Positions 12,271 through 25,953 are shown, numbered from the stretch's first letter. The stretch is DNA of 64,000 nucleotides from Gigaspora margarita (GCA_009809945.1 WTPW01000144.1:406079-470078), one strand, 5' to 3'. A program made the numbers and translations. Notes: generated from the sequence alone by a model not told the origin.

Positions 12271-14585
12271 ACTATTATGCGTTAATGTAATAAGTGTATG
12301 TGGTAAAAAATAGTGGAACGTTTGTCTATTAAGTTCTGTATAATGAACAGAAATTTATTTACTTAAGCTTATAAAATTTATATTATTTACTACCAATCAA
12401 CACTGTCCTTATACAGTATTTATACTTTTCAAAATCTTGATATAAATTAAGATTCTGTAGATAGCACAAATTTATAGTACGATACGTATTATCAGGTTGA
12501 AGATAATTTTGCATCTGTTATTGGAGTAGGCTTTTCATTTTTTATACCTATATGGATCGATGCATTAATTATACAAGCTATTTACGCTTAATTATTTCTA
12601 ACTATTATCTAGTAAGCAATTATTGACGGCTATATGTTTGTTAAATATAATCTGTATTGTTTTATTAAATTTTAAGCCTATAGTTCATACCCAGCCATAT
12701 TATAGTAGCTAGTTTATTTTTAATTTTTAAGACTGTTTATTAATTTTTACATGAATGAATAAATAATATTGCTCAAATAATTAAGCTAATTTATGATTAC
12801 TATATTAATTGATGCATACAATCATTATAAAAAATACATTAAGAACTATATTTAGAAAAAACAGTACCAGGAACATAGTATGAAGTATGAAGTGTATTGT
12901 TTATAGGCAAGTTAGATAACTTCCGCAATCTTTGGCATCTGATTGGATGGTCGTTCCTTGTGATTTTTATGCCATGCGTGCTGACTTTTCATGCTTTTGA
13001 ATTACAGTAGGGCTTATTATTATAACGCTTTACTACAATTATTTGTTTATAGTGTTTGCTAACTATACAGATTTTTGCAGATATCAGGTAATTGTCCCCT
13101 TAAATATATTATTATTGTTCTCGCATTATATAACCTTAAAATTATTACTTATTAACGCCCTCCCTATATTGTTTTGTAAACTGACTTTTAAATTGATCGC
13201 ATAATTAATCAGATCAAATTAAGTGATACCCTAACTCAGATCCAAATGATCCGTGACCTCATATCACTTGATTAATTCTACAACAAACATATTCACAGAA
13301 GTTGTATAAAAATTTAGAAATTTTACCTTCTTCTCTACAAAAGAAGTTAGATATATAATATTTGCATCATAATGTACTAATTTCTCCTGTTCCTGGTTTT
13401 GCGCAACTGCATTGCGCAGCTACTTATTAACAAATAGTAAGTGCTGTTACAAACCAATAACCAGAATGGACACACTACTGTTATCAGATTGTGTTCTGAT
13501 TATTATATTAAACATTACCATTATAATTAATATTAATGATATCAGGAAAGTTTTACAAGCTATCACATATTAAGAAAAAACAATTAACAAATGGCAAGTG
13601 GTTGTCACAAGCCAATAAACAAAATAAAAAAAGGAAATAAAACCTGCATTTTGTATAAACAGATTTATACTGCTTTCACATGTTTTTGTTAGAAAAATCA
13701 TACCTTTATGTGATACATCCTAAAATAAAAAAAAATGGGATAAAACCTGCATTTGGTATAAACAGATTTTATGACGCTTTCACATTTTTTTGTTAGAAAA
13801 ATCATATCGTTACGTGATACATCCTAATATGCAAAATAGGAAACTGATTTATAACTCATCATATTTTTGTATTTTGTCCAATCAATTTGAAGACACTTTC
13901 ACCTTTTTTCTTTTTTTTCTTTTTAAAAATTACGCAATATATATAAGTAGGCAAAGCAGGTTAAACTGGAAAAAATGTCAAATAAATAAATAACTTGAAA
14001 TGCATATAATTGTAATTAATAATAAGCCTTATAACGTTGAAGAGCAACCAATAAGAATAGCATATTTCCACACATCATTTTACTTTTCAGGTAACCATGC
14101 ACTTCATTGCACTCCATTTCTGGTACAGAATAAGGTATTTTACTTATCTATATAATCTTATTCTAAAATCTATACCATACTGGTATTATATTGGTCTGCT
14201 GTAATTTCCCATGTTATACAACAGATTAGTATGGTGCAGATGACCAGAATTAAAATAGGGGTATTTTTGTGTCATACTATACAGATCCGATCAATGGTTA
14301 TACAGATCTAATTTTTTAAGGTAATCAAAAATATAATGATAGATTGTACATTTTGATATAAATCTACCCATTTGTATAGATTCTTATATGAACAAAGTAT
14401 ACAATTCGTTCTTTACAACAATTTGAACCATTTTTTCAAAAGCAATAAATACGAACTATTGTCATAGTTAAACCAAAAATGGTTTATAATAACTTTATTA
14501 ACTGACTTGATTAACTTTGTAAATTTCATCCTATCCTGGAAGGAGATTTTCATCTACAGTCATGAGACTTAATTTGGTGTAATTA
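12271..14585. other. AT-rich noncoding stretch with weak inverted motif
   Basis: No coding sequence seen. A weak inverted pair, CAGTACCAGGAAC near 12865 and the inverse of CTGTACCAGAAATGG near 14110-14125, could be the eroded ends of a ~1.26-kb element. A ~65-bp direct duplication including AAACCTGCATTT and CACATTTTTTTGTTAG occurs near 13640-13800. A GC-richer phrase CTGGTTTTGCG followed by GCAGCTAC at 13395-13422 recurs near 30804-30832. Confidence 0.35.
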
Positions 14586-15490
14586 GGGGCTTCCAGAAAT
14601 TACATAATTTTTTAGTGGGTGGGTGGGGTCCCGAAAATATCAGGTTATAATTATAATTCTGGTCAAAATTTTATAATTCTGGCCAAAAGTATAAAATTAT
14701 AAAATTATAAATAACTATTGATTTACTGGACCAATTTAGATGATTTAACTACCAAAATGTTCGTCTCACTGAGACGATTCTAACAAGCCCAAAATCGTTA
14801 AAATCTAATTACAGGGTCCCAAGCTCGTTCTACTTTTGTGTAATTTTAATAGTGATTTTTTAGAATCAATAAGTAAATATCTTTAATATTGAATAACGTT
14901 TGATCCACTGGCCCGTTTTGGATGATTTAACTACCAAAATGTTCGTCTCAGTGAGACGATTCTAACAAGCCCAAAGTCGCTAAATTCTAATTACAGGATT
15001 CCAAGATAGATAAAGATTTTTTGTTTGTTATACAATACAAATCTTTATCATCTTGGAATCCTGTGATTAGAATTTAGTGATTTTGGGCTTGTTATATCGT
15101 CTCACTGAGACGAACATTTTGGTAGTTAAATCATCCAAAACGGGCCAGTGGATCAAAAGTTATTCAATATTAAAGATATTTACTTAGTAATTCTAAAAAA
15201 TCTCTATTAAAATTACACAAAAGTTGAACGATCATGGGACCCTGTGATTAGATTTTAACGATTTTGGGCTTGTTAGAATCGTCTCAGTGAGACGAACATT
15301 TTGGTAGTTAAATCATCTAAATTGGTTCAGTAGAGCAATAGTTATTATCAATTTTATAAATTGAACATATGTATAAATTTTAAAAAATTCAAAAATTTGA
15401 TTAGCTAATAGAGTATCAGATGTGGGTGGGTGGGGTAAAATTTTGAAATTTATTAGTAAGAAAAATATTATGTAATTTCTGGAAGCCCCC
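14586..15490. mobile_element. PIF/Harbinger-like foldback element, copy 1
   Basis: Ends GGGGCTTCCAGAAATTAC and its inverse, flanked by TTA at 14583-14585 and 15491-15493. The whole element is one long inverted repeat, with arms of about 430 bp meeting near 15030. Each arm has two copies of the CGTCTC-GAGACG module (near 14760, 14945, 15100 and 15285). Short GTGGGTGGGTGGGG tracts sit just inside the ends. TTA targets and G-rich ends resemble PIF/Harbinger, but no transposase is present to confirm this. Confidence 0.8.
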
Positions 15491-16060
15491 TTAGAAATGA
15501 CTTATTTTATATGATGAAAATAATAGGTAAAAATGTACAAGTCAATCACGAAAGGCGATAATTTTTATAAGAATAAAGTTATTTATTATTAGAGCTTTTC
15601 ATACACTTGAATCTTGTTTTTGATGCGACTAATAAAAACATCAACTATTTACTGTATAGCAATAATATAAGGATAACTGCATGACATGTGATGCTGCGCA
15701 GGACCAGTATGATCATGTGTGACATGTAAAAAAATAAAGTTGCATTGCAAGATTAGTCAGATTTAATAATGATATAAATGTTTGGAAATGTATAATGATC
15801 AAATATTTGAAAACGTTCTTGCTTTATTAATAAACTAGCATATCACCTGTGCCAGAGGCATGGGAATAAGGTTTATATTGGAAGTTAATTTAAATTAATG
15901 TATATTTTTTTTTATTTAAGCCAATGTATAATAAAAAATTTTTTTATATAATAAAAGTTGAAGTAGTTTGTAAAGTATTTTTATATAATAAAAAAATTAT
16001 ATTCTAATATATAGTTGTTTTCCCATCTGATATTTTTTTTTAAAAAATTATATTACTATT
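15491..16060. other. AT-rich noncoding stretch
   Basis: Nothing supported was found; A/T tracts and no coherent frame. Confidence 0.4.
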
Positions 16061-17120
16061 AAAAATTTTTTACAGAACCTACTCTCTATTGCAGCATATA
16101 TAATATATTTAAATTTGAATAAGTTGCATTTAAATCATAGTGATTCTACTATAATTTATCATGAATTATTGCATAATGTACTAATATGGTACACACAATG
16201 GTTAAAGTTGAGTTAGTTAGTATTTTAATATCAAAATTTTTACCATAATTTGATGTAAAAAATTCTATTATAGAATTTACTCACTATTCAGTAACTACAT
16301 TATACGGTTAAGGTTGGGTTCTTTGCATTACTATTTCTATTTCAATTTAGAATTTAATTGCTAATACAGTATACACAATGGTTAAAGTTGAGTTAGTATT
16401 GAAATTATAGTAATATTTACATAAAAATTTCTGTCACAGAACTTACTCACTATTCTAGGTATTACAATATGTAGTTAAAGTTAGTTAGTTGCATTGGAAT
16501 TATCATAATTTACTGTATAGGGGGCATCTATAAATAATGTTATGCTTGAGGGGGGGTCCCAAAATATAATGATTTTCCAATATTTAAGGGGGTCCCCCCA
16601 ACATAACGCAATTTTTTTATAAAAATTTGTCTAAAACTTGATCCAGTGGTCCAAATTGGATGATTTTGTTACCATTCGAATCGTCTCGAGGAGAGGATCG
16701 AATGTTACCAATTTCATTTGATTTGGTTTACTGGATCTCATTTTATTAACGAAATACTATTGGTTATTATGTTTTCTTATAAAATTACTATAAAATTAAT
16801 AGTATTTCGTTAATAAGACGTGATCCAGTGATCTAAATGAAATGATTTTAGTACCATTGAATTCGTCTCATAGAGACGAATCGAATGGTACCAAAATCAT
16901 CCAGATTGGATCACTGGATCATAATATATTCAAGTTTTTGTAAAATATTATATATAAACATACGGATTTTTAAAATTTTTTTTATATAGTAGAGGGGGGT
17001 CAAGAGCTACTATGTAGGGGCACATAACGTTATTTATAGATGCCCCATAGAATTCTTTACAGAATTTATTTTCAAATAGTGTATATGCAGTAGTAAGGTT
17101 GAGTTAGTATTGGAGTTATT
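16061..17120. repeat. Degenerate tandem repeat (~100-bp unit) split by a MITE
   Basis: Units contain GGTTAAAGTTGAGTTAGTATT followed by AGAACTTACTCACTATT, spaced roughly 100 bp apart at about 16090, 16200, 16310, 16380, 16440 and again at 17060-17110. The inverse of the same unit (GAATAGTGAG-like and AACTTAACC-like phrases) is seen inside the element at 32213-33672, so these arrays share an origin. The foldback at 16520-17046 interrupts it. Confidence 0.55.
16520..17046. mobile_element. 527-bp foldback MITE with ATA flanks
   Basis: Ends GGGGGCATCTATAAATAA and its inverse, flanked by ATA at 16517-16519 and 17047-17049. Internally it carries two variants of the palindromic module, near 16645-16735 and 16810-16920, each preceded by GATCCAGTG. 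It sits inside the ~100-bp repeat array. Its G-rich ends resemble the 14586 element, but the rest of the terminus differs, so it is a separate family. Confidence 0.75.
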
Positions 17121-17399
17121 GTGACTTCTACATTTAAGTAAACAGAATTAAACTTCATATCTATACTTTTATTTATTGAACAATTAAATGATTATGGTTG
17201 ATCTGTATATAATATATTCCCTTGAAACACAAACCTTAAAGTAAACAAAATTAAGATTTATGCTCACTTGATAATTTATTAATTTATTGAATAATTAAAT
17301 ATTATGGTTAACTGTACATATATTCTCTTGAAACACAATCAGTTAAATGAGCATAATTAAACTTCATACTTACTCTGGTAATTTATTAAACAATCAAAT

Positions 17400-17725
17400 G
17401 ATCATGTTTACTAAAATACACCTATGGTGTTGAACACTATGTTACACAAAACTATTAGAATAGCCAATCAAAATTTAAGATCAGGTGTAACATAACATTT
17501 CGTTTTTTTGTTTATTTTTTAAAAAAACATTCATATCTCAAAATTTTGCTTATGAAACCACCTTTGGGGCTCTAATAAAAAAATTCCTTGCAAAATTTTG
17601 TATATACTAACTGATAAAATCCTAGGCCTATCCCTAACCCTAAAGTAATTAAATTTTTTTTGTTTTATAAAAAATTTATTTTTTTTGTTTTTGTTACATG
17701 AATTTGCAAATCTAATTTACCTATG
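17400..17725. mobile_element. MITE-like block with CCCTAA-containing core
   Basis: Bounded by near-palindromic ACACCTATGGTGTTGAACAC at the left and TACCTATGATGTTCAATATT at the right. Just inside are TGTTACA on the left and GTTACATG on the right. The core (ATGAAACCACCTTT, then TTCCTTGCAAAATTTTGTATA, then CTATCCCTAACCCTAA) is shared with blocks at 23977-24304 and 44785-45099. It interrupts the surrounding array, which supports insertion; the exact ends are uncertain. Confidence 0.5.
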
Positions 17726-18489
17726 ATGTTCAATATTTTATAATAATTGCAAATGATTATAGTTAATTATATGTACATTCTCTCAAAACACAACTATTAA
17801 AGTGAACAGAATTAAACTTTAAACTTATGCTGGTAATTTATTGAACAATTAAATTATTACATTAATCATATATTCACTTGAAATACAATATTTAAAGTTA
17901 ACAAAATTAAACTTCACTCTTACTCTTGTAATTTATTAAACAATTAAATGATTATAGTTAATTATAAATTGTCTTAAAACATAGCCATTAAAATAAGAGA
18001 ATTAAACATCATGCTTATCTTAGTAATTTTTGAATATTATAGTTAATCATATATTCTCCTTAAACACAATATTAAAGTGAACAAAATTAATTTTTGTACT
18101 CACTCTGGTAATTTATTGAATGAATAAATGATTATAGTTAATTGCACATACATTTGTTTGAAAAACATCAGTAAAGTGAACTTAATTAAACTTCATACTC
18201 ATCCTGGTAATTTATTGAAAGATTATAATAATTTATAGATTGATTATACAAATTTCAATATGAAATGTAATCACTCAAGCAATTAAATACTTACTTCATA
18301 CTTACCCTGTTGATTTATTAAATAATCAAATAATTATGTAACCCAAAACAATTGTTAAAGTAAACAAAATTAAACTTCATACTCATGCTGGTAATTTATT
18401 GAATAATTAAATAATTATAGTTAATCATGCATTCTCTTGAAACACAATCTTTAAAATAAACAGAATTAAACTTTATTCTTACCAAAATA

Positions 18490-18661
18490 CAGTTAGAACT
18501 CTCTAAGTCACCTCTTGGAACTACACTTTAATAATGTGCATTTAGAGAATAATAAGAAAATGTACATTTATAAAGGTCAAATATATATTTGGGCCAGCAC
18601 TTGAGTGTGCATTCAGAGAGTGTGTGCACTTATAGAGGGTGCACTTAAAGAGGTCTAACTG
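18490..18661. mobile_element. 172-bp pogo-like MITE, TA-flanked
   Basis: Ends CAGTTAGAACTCTCTAAG and the inverse of CAGTTAGACCTCTTTAAG, flanked by TA at 18488-18489 and 18662-18663. Repeated GTGCA-TTTA-AGAG phrases occupy both subterminal regions. It is inserted in the tandem array, which resumes on both sides. Confidence 0.8.
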
Positions 18662-20350
18662 TAATTTCTTGAATGATTAAATGATTACTGTTAACTATAG
18701 ATTTGTCTTAAAACACAGACATTAAAGCTAGCAGAATTAAACTTCATGCTTACTTTAGTAATTTTGAACAATTTAAATGATTATAGTTGATTATACAATC
18801 TTCTTAAACACAATTATTAAAGGGAACAAAATGGATATTTATACTCACCCTAGTACATTTGATACTGTTTAATTGCATGCCACCCATCAGAGACTTTTTT
18901 ATGCATATAGATGCATTTATGTTATAATAACCATTTTTGCATTAATAGTTAAAAACCAAATTTTTTATGCAGTTAGAGAGTATATGTAATTAGACAGTAT
19001 GCAATTAGAAAGTATTGATTGTAATTAAATAAATAAATAATTATGGATAATTATATATACATTCTCTTGAAAAACATCAGTAAAGTGAACAGAATTATAC
19101 TTCATATTCACCCTAGTAATTTATTGAACAGAATTAAGATTCATACTCACCCTAGTAATTTATTAAATGATTATCATAATTTATAGATCAATTATACAAA
19201 TATTGATATGAAAAGTAATCATTCAAGCAATTAATGCCGCAATAATTTAACTTCATACTCACCCTGGTAATTCATTAAACAATTAAATAATTATGATTAA
19301 TCATATGTATATTCTCTTGAAATACAATAATTAAAGTGAATGGAATTAACTTCATACTTATTCTAGTAATTTATTGATCAATTAAATCATTACAGTTAAT
19401 TATATATTCTCTTGAAACACAAATCTTTAAAGTAAACATAATTAAACTTTATTCTTATCTAGTAATTTATTGAGCAATTAAATAATTACAGTTAATCATA
19501 AATTGTCTTGAAACACAGTTATTAAAGCAAGCAGAATTAAACTTCATGCTCACTCTAGTAATTTTTGAATGATTAAATGATTATAGTTAATCATACATAC
19601 TCTTTAAACATAATTGTTAAAGTGAACAAAATTAATTTTCATACTCACTCTAGTAATTAATTGAATGAAATAATTATAGTTAATTACACATACATTCTTT
19701 TGAAAATTATTAGTAAAGTGAACAAAATTAAACTTCATACTTACCCTGATGATTTATTGAATGTTTATTATAATTTATAGATCATTTACACAAATATTGA
19801 TATGAAATACAATTATTCAAGCAATTAAATACCACAATAATTTCACTTTATACTCAACCTGATGATTTATTAACAATCAAATAATTATAGTTAATTATAT
19901 GTACATTCTCTTAAAACACAATTGTTAAAATAAACAGAATTAAACTTCATACTCATGAAATTTATTGAACAATTAAATAATTGCAATTAATTATACATTT
20001 TCTTGAAACACAATCTTTAAAGTTAACAGAATTAAACTTTATTCTCAACTTAGTAATATATTAAGCAATTAACTGATTTTGGTTAATCATAGATTGTCTT
20101 GAAACACAGTCATTAAAGCAAGCAGAATTAAACTTCATGATCACTCCAATAATTTTTGAACAATTAAATAATTACTGTTAATTATACATTCTCCTTAAAC
20201 ACAATTATTAAAAGTAAAAAAATTAATTTTTGTACGCACCCTGGTAATTATTTAATGAATAAATGATTACAGTTAATTATGCATACTTTCTCTTGAAATT
20301 ATCAGTAAAGTGAACAGAATTAAACTTCATGCTCATCCTGGTGATTTGGT

Positions 20351-21970
20351 TAAACAATTCTTATACAATAGATAAATATAGTACTATGTAATAGAATTTC
20401 ATGTTTTTTATTGTATTTATATTATAATGTTTATGAACATTTGATTGAATTCACAAATCAAAATTCCACTTTGTTACTTATAAGCTAATTTGCACTACCA
20501 TTATTGAAATATAGATTCTCTTATTCATGGTTTTATTATCACTTGTTACTATACCTATATACAGTACTTTATGCAATTGTCATATGTACAAACTTTTTTC
20601 TACAAAAAACATTTATTGTATATATGCATGTACATTGATACTCAATGTCAAGCATAATTAAAAAAATACAAAATTGATATCATAGATACTCAGACTTTGG
20701 TTGATAAATTTGACTACGATTTACTATAAATAATTTTGTTACACTACTGTATATGATTAAGGTTGTACTATCATGATTAAAACAATTGATAATGGGTTTA
20801 TATTGTGATGACATTCTTTATCATAACTTGAACATCGACATTTTAGTTTTAACATTTTGATCACAGGTATATAACCAATTAAAAATATTAAACATAATAA
20901 CTTGATTATATTGCTACATTAGTTCTAGCACATTGATTATATTTTGGATATATCTGCTTTAGCACAATGTAATTTCTTAATATTTGCTAATATATTGAAT
21001 ATTTTTTTATTAATATTATTTATCTATTGAAGGGCAAATGTTCTTTTATTTGCATTTGTCTTGCTGAGCTTAAAGCTTATTTCATCAAGACCATTATGCA
21101 AAACACTTCAAATTAATAAAACTTTTTTTATGCTCAAGATAGTTTTATATCTTAAATAATCAACTAACAGAAGCACAATTTTAAGAGAGTTGTTTAAAGG
21201 CATTAAAAATAGAATAAAATGTGATCTACAAAGTGGTCTTACTAATGGTCATCACAAAATTTATTACATATTATACTAATTATCAATGATACTACTGCAG
21301 CATTCAATCAATCAATTATATATTGAATAAGTAATCAGGTTGAAATCATTTAGATATTATCAATCAATATTAGAATTTTTCTCAATTGCCATTTGTATCT
21401 ATCTACAGTATGGCTTCTTCTTGATATATAATGTGTTCTTAGCATATTTAGTTAGTATAATTCTGAAAGACTAATAAAAAAAGATAGTGATTGTCTGCAC
21501 TTCAATTAAGATAAAAACCTGTTAAAGCAATGTTAAGTTAAACAACTCTCATACAATGATAAATATAGTACTATATGATGCATATCATAATATTTATGTG
21601 CAAAAATTCACATTTTTACTATATTTAATGTATTGTCCAATTAGTTATGAGACTTTGCATTTCAAATACCTTATAACATAAAATTTTCAATTTCATCTTA
21701 TTCCTGGTACATATGCATGTACACAAGTATAGAAATATCTGAAGTCATGAGATTTAATCAACCAATTAATGCTCAGATTTTATAATCTCCATTTTACTCT
21801 TTAGTATACTCTTTGTACAGTATTTTGTACTATGTTCTTGGTAAAACTTGCTGCAATTATTATTAACAGGATTTACAGGTATTACTGTAGAATCTTTACT
21901 TTTATGTTAATTATGATCGCAAGTATTAACATCTATTTTAAAATAAAATTTATGAGAAAAAATAGAATAC
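20351..21970. other. AT-rich noncoding stretch
   Basis: No genes seen. A weak ~1.2-kb-spaced similarity (phrases with CATACAATGATAAATATAGTACTA near 20365 and 21553) hints at an old duplication. Confidence 0.35.
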
Positions 21971-22023
21971 AGTATATACAAATGTACAATATATATGATA
22001 TGTACATGTATGTATAAATATTA

Positions 22024-22425
22024 TATAAGTGCATTGCAGAGCAAAAATGCTACTCTATTACCAATATAATAATTGGCACCAAAATCATAAAAAAGGATTA
22101 TAGTCAAACTTCTAGAAATGCAACATGTACAGACAAGCCTACAACATGCATTTAGGGAGAGCCAATTAAATTGCAGCTTTAAAGATTTGATTATCAAGTT
22201 TGCGTAACTTTTACTAAAAACTGTATTACCTATCTTAAATACTAAAATTTGATTGGCTATGTGCATTTAGGGAGGTAGCATGATATAGAAAATTATTTGG
22301 AAGAATGTGCATTTACAGAGTATAGAACGTGCATTTAGCACTAATAATTTCTTACAAACAAGACAAAAATGTGCATTTAGAGAGGTATTGCATTTATGGA
22401 GGTTGCATTTATGGAGGTCTGACTG
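22024..22425. mobile_element. Degenerate pogo-like MITE, right end preserved
   Basis: The right end reads GGAGGTCTGACTG followed by TA at 22426-22427, with several GTGCATTTAGAGAGG or GCATTTATGGAGG subterminal repeats (22300-22410), as in the 172-bp copy. The left end is eroded, and its position, somewhere near 21970-22030, is uncertain. Confidence 0.5.
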
Positions 22426-22890
22426 TATTTGTACTGTTATCCCACAGTTCTACCTTATTATAAGGATTGTTAAATAATTAATTAATATAATTTAACAGAT
22501 AAGATCATTTATGCAAATGAAATAATTAGTGCAACCAAAATAATCAATTTATATAAAATAATTTGTTCAAATCTAGAGAGAAATTAGAGCTTAGATTTCT
22601 TTATATAGATTTATTGGTTTTGAAATTCCAATAAGATAAGTACTAATTGCTTTCTCTTTCTCTTTTTTTCATGTGCATAGAGTCTTTACCCAATCCTTTT
22701 TTTAGAACACCAAAAATTGACAAAATAGTAAAATAGCTTGATTTTGAACTGGTTGTATACTAAATTTCTTTAGACAATAATTAAGAGGCACCATTGAATT
22801 AGGTTTAGCGAGTCAGTTAAGATTATGATGAAGCCAGGATCTTTAGAGAAATCAAAATTTTGGATTGGGTTAATATTTCAGAGTGGAATA

Positions 22891-23632
22891 CAGTTAGACC
22901 TCTTTATAGTCACACCCATATAGTCACACCTCTATATAAGCACTTAATATTGTGCAATAGATTTAAATATAGTAAAAAACCTTATTATAGTCACAAATCA
23001 CCTATAATCACTATCACAAAAAAATTATGATTTTTTTATCAATTTTATTAATAAAACCCTCGTTATAATCACAAAATTTGACTAAATATAGATTATAACA
23101 TCTGATTGGCCAATATTCATTTCATGTTTATTTAAAATTTTTTATTAAAAATTTTTAAAGATTTGATAGCAAATAACTATTGATGCAAAGGTCCAATTTG
23201 GATAAAACAACTACCAAAATGTTCATCTCGATGAGATGATTCTAATGAGCCAAAGGTTGTTAAAATCCAGCCACAAGCTTCTGTGATCATTAAGAATTTG
23301 TATTACTTTACATGTTTAAAAATTGATTAAATTTAAACACCTAAGTAAAAATTCTTAATGATCTTAGCTTTATGTAACTTAGATTTGGATAATTTTAGAC
23401 TTTTTAAAATTGCCTTATTGATTCAAACACTCTAGTGGTCATTTACTTCACTAGATCAAAGTTATTTGCTATTAAACATTAAATTTTTTAGTAGTATTTT
23501 AAATATAGCAAATTTATTACTTATTGGTCTTTGGTCATGTAACTATGATAAGGTATTTTATTTATAGTTACATCTCTATATAATTACCAAAATAGGGCAT
23601 GACCAACTTGTGATTATATAGAGGTCTGACTG
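22891..23632. mobile_element. pogo/Tc1-like TA-flanked MITE, copy 2 (742 bp)
   Basis: Uninterrupted member of the family seen at 7052 and 39745. Ends CAGTTAGACCTCTTTATAG and the inverse of CAGTCAGACCTCTATATAA, TA at 22889-22890 and 23633-23634, and TATAGTCACACC subterminal repeats. The palindromic module is diverged here (GTTCATCTCGATGAGATGATTC near 23221). No open reading frame of note. Confidence 0.85.
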
Positions 23633-23976
23633 TAAAATTTTAGCAAATTGAGAATATTGGTATTTGTGTTTGGGATTAAGAGTAAAAATTGGATTAATAA
23701 TAGAAACAGATTTGTAGATAGATAAAAGTTTTTGAATTAAGATTCGATTAGTGGGAATAGGGTTTTTAATTATGTGAAAATAGGTTTTAGAATAATTTAG
23801 ATTTAGAATTCAGTAGTTAAAAATAGATGATGTTCAGGTAGATAAGAAGGAGTATTTAAATTGATAAATGGTTTAAGAATCTGATTAGGAATAGAGTTTG
23901 ATTAAGGGATTAATATATGTATATTATATTAAATTAAAAATATATATAAATAAGATATTAATAAATAGGATCAATC

Positions 23977-24304
23977 TATTTGTTGCCAGCAGTGATAGTC
24001 ACCAAATTGTGATTGACCAATTAGATCAAAGGATTATGTGTAATATGAAAAATGCAAAAACTTTGATTTTTTTAAAAAATCACTTCTAACTTAAAATTTT
24101 GTCTATGAAACTACTTTTTTTTATGCTAAAAAAATTTCTTTACAAAATTTTACTATATACAACACTCTATCCGACCCTTAACTATGGCTCTAATCCAGAC
24201 CCTAATGATAGTAAGTTCAATGCTTTGTTTTTGTTTTGATCATAATGTTACATGATCTAATTGGTTAATCACAATCTGGTAACTGTCACCGCTGGTGACA
24301 AATA
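23977..24304. mobile_element. ~328-bp MITE with ~50-bp inverted ends
   Basis: Left end TATTTGTTGCCAGCAGTGAT and right end the inverse of TATTTGTCACCAGCGGTGAC. Both continue into AGATTGTGATTRACCAATTA. The core has ATGAAACTACTTTTT and TTTCTTTACAAAATTTTACTAT, also seen at 17400-17725 and 44785-45099. The target duplication is not clear. Confidence 0.7.
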
Positions 24305-25484
24305 CATTTTTTCTAATAAATAAATATGCATAAAAATAACTAGTTTGCTAACATATATATTGTGTATACTTGAAACCAGAAACTAATAACATTTTTATTG
24401 ATTTGCTCTGAATTGCAATAGCATATAGATCATGTGATGCTATAAACTTCCTAATTCAGGTTCTTTGGTATACAAATGCTTTTTTTTAAAAAATACACTT
24501 TTTTTAATTTTTTTGTAAAATTTAAGTTTGAAGGTAGTTAGTAAGGTTGGGGGTTTAATGAAGTCAAATATTAATAGCATTGGGGTAGTTGTAATATTAG
24601 AGTTCAGATGGATTTGAAATTTGTAGATTCAAGGTTAGGTGGACTTGGGGTTGATGTAGAAAGTGTAGATTTAGGAAATTGTTGAATTGTAATATTTGGC
24701 TAAGACCAAATTCTAAAAGGAGGAGAGTTTTCATTATATAATTTTTTTTTTATAAAAATTTTCTGGTTAAAGTTGTTAATAAAGTTTCTGCATCTACTAA
24801 AAAACTAAATGGAATGCTACAAAAGCAGAGGCTTCAAGTATGCTCTTCTAAACAAATCTCTTTAATTCAACAGGAAAATACTAGTCCTACAAAAGAAAAA
24901 AGTTTCAAGTATCCCTTCTGAATAAATCTTTTTTAATTTGACAGAAAAACCAAAAGCTATTACTCTTCAGTAATAGTCACATATAAATAAAATAAAATAA
25001 ATAATCTTTTTCAAGAGGAGAAGAGAGAGAATTAAACTTAATGTTTTCACTCTCCAACTATTTGAACAAAATATCTGGCTGCTTTAATTTTTCCAAAGAG
25101 AAGAAGGAAATAGAGAGATCATAAAAGTTCTGGGTATTTTTATTGCTTTCTAATTGTTTTTAGTATTTTTGCCAGAAGGCACCAAAATGTTACAAGTGGT
25201 ATAGCTTTATTAATATAACTTTTGCAATATTGCACATAGTAATGGGAATCTTCTTAGGGTTAGAAAAGATTTGAGGTAGTATGAAAGTGAAATATTTCCT
25301 TACTATAGCAGTTTGGTATATCAAGAAACAGGAGTATATTTAGTTGGGCAAAGATATATTTTATTTAATTATATTACAAAACTTTGTTGCAAGACTATCT
25401 AAAGGTTTTTGTATCTAAAAAATTTCTATAATTGTAGTGAACAAATCCTCAAGCTAAGGAAGGATAAAAGCTAGGGTTTATATA
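24305..25484. other. AT-rich noncoding stretch with a ~65-bp duplication
   Basis: Two diverged copies of a unit starting CTACAAAAG and containing TTTCAAGTAT lie at about 24818-24880 and 24888-24955. No coding sequence or element ends were recognised. Confidence 0.35.
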
Positions 25485-25710
25485 TCTTTTAAAAAGGTAT
25501 AAAAGTACAATAGTGTAAATTATAAATATAAAAGTTATAAATGTATAAATGTATAATATATAAAAGTATAAAAGAATAAAAGAATAAAGTATAAAAGTAT
25601 AAAAATATAAAGTATAACCATATAAAAAATAAAAGAATAAAAGTATAAAAGTATAAAATATAAAGTAAAAGTATAAAAGAATAAAAGTATAAAAGCATAA
25701 AAGTATATGT
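25485..25710. repeat. Low-complexity (AAAAGTATAA)n-type tract
   Basis: About 225 bp of imperfect 10-11-bp repeats of AAAAGTATAA and AAAGAATAA. Apparent open frames on the minus strand are only translated repeat. Confidence 0.85.
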
Positions 25711-25718
25711 TATACAAG

Positions 25719-25953
25719 CAGGGTTTGGCAGCCCTATATATCAAGTAAATTTCACTGGATACTGGACATAAATTTGTCCAGTGTTCATTGATTTATTAAC
25801 ATATATAAAGTAAAAAATTAGTGGTATATTATTGCCTAATTATTTGATTTGCTTGATTTTGAACTGAGGTTTCTTATTTTTAAAAAAAGTTATAGTCAAT
25901 TTTAGAAATTTAAATTTTATTGGACAACCCACTTGTCCAATTGCCCAACCCTG
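25719..25953. mobile_element. 235-bp hAT-type MITE with 8-bp TSD
   Basis: Ends CAGGGTTTGGCA and its inverse TTGCCCAACCCTG, flanked by a perfect 8-bp duplication TATACAAG (25711-25718 and 25954-25961). An internal inverted GGACA-TTGTCC pair is present. CAGGG ends with 8-bp targets are typical of hAT elements. Noncoding. Confidence 0.88.

Larger units (their letters stand above)
17121..20350. repeat. Minisatellite-like array, ~100-120-bp degenerate units
   Basis: About 3.2 kb of diverged copies of one unit. Recurrent phrases are AACAGAATTAAACTTCATACT, ACCCTGGTAATTTATTGAA, CAATTAAATGATTATAGTTA and ATTCTCTTGAAACACA. Units vary in length and some are truncated. A 172-bp MITE (18490-18661) and a MITE-like block (17400-17725) interrupt the array. 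There is no coding sequence. Confidence 0.75.

Noticed and set aside
25180..25230. Primer-binding-site-like GTGGTATAGC near a possible LTR
   Set aside because: Only partial resemblance to a tRNA-Met primer site; no second LTR, gag or pol nearby.
25489..25744. Minus-strand open frames rich in Tyr, Phe, Leu (YFYTFILLF repeats)
   Set aside because: They are translations of the AAAAGTATAA simple repeat; no start context, domain or codon structure.
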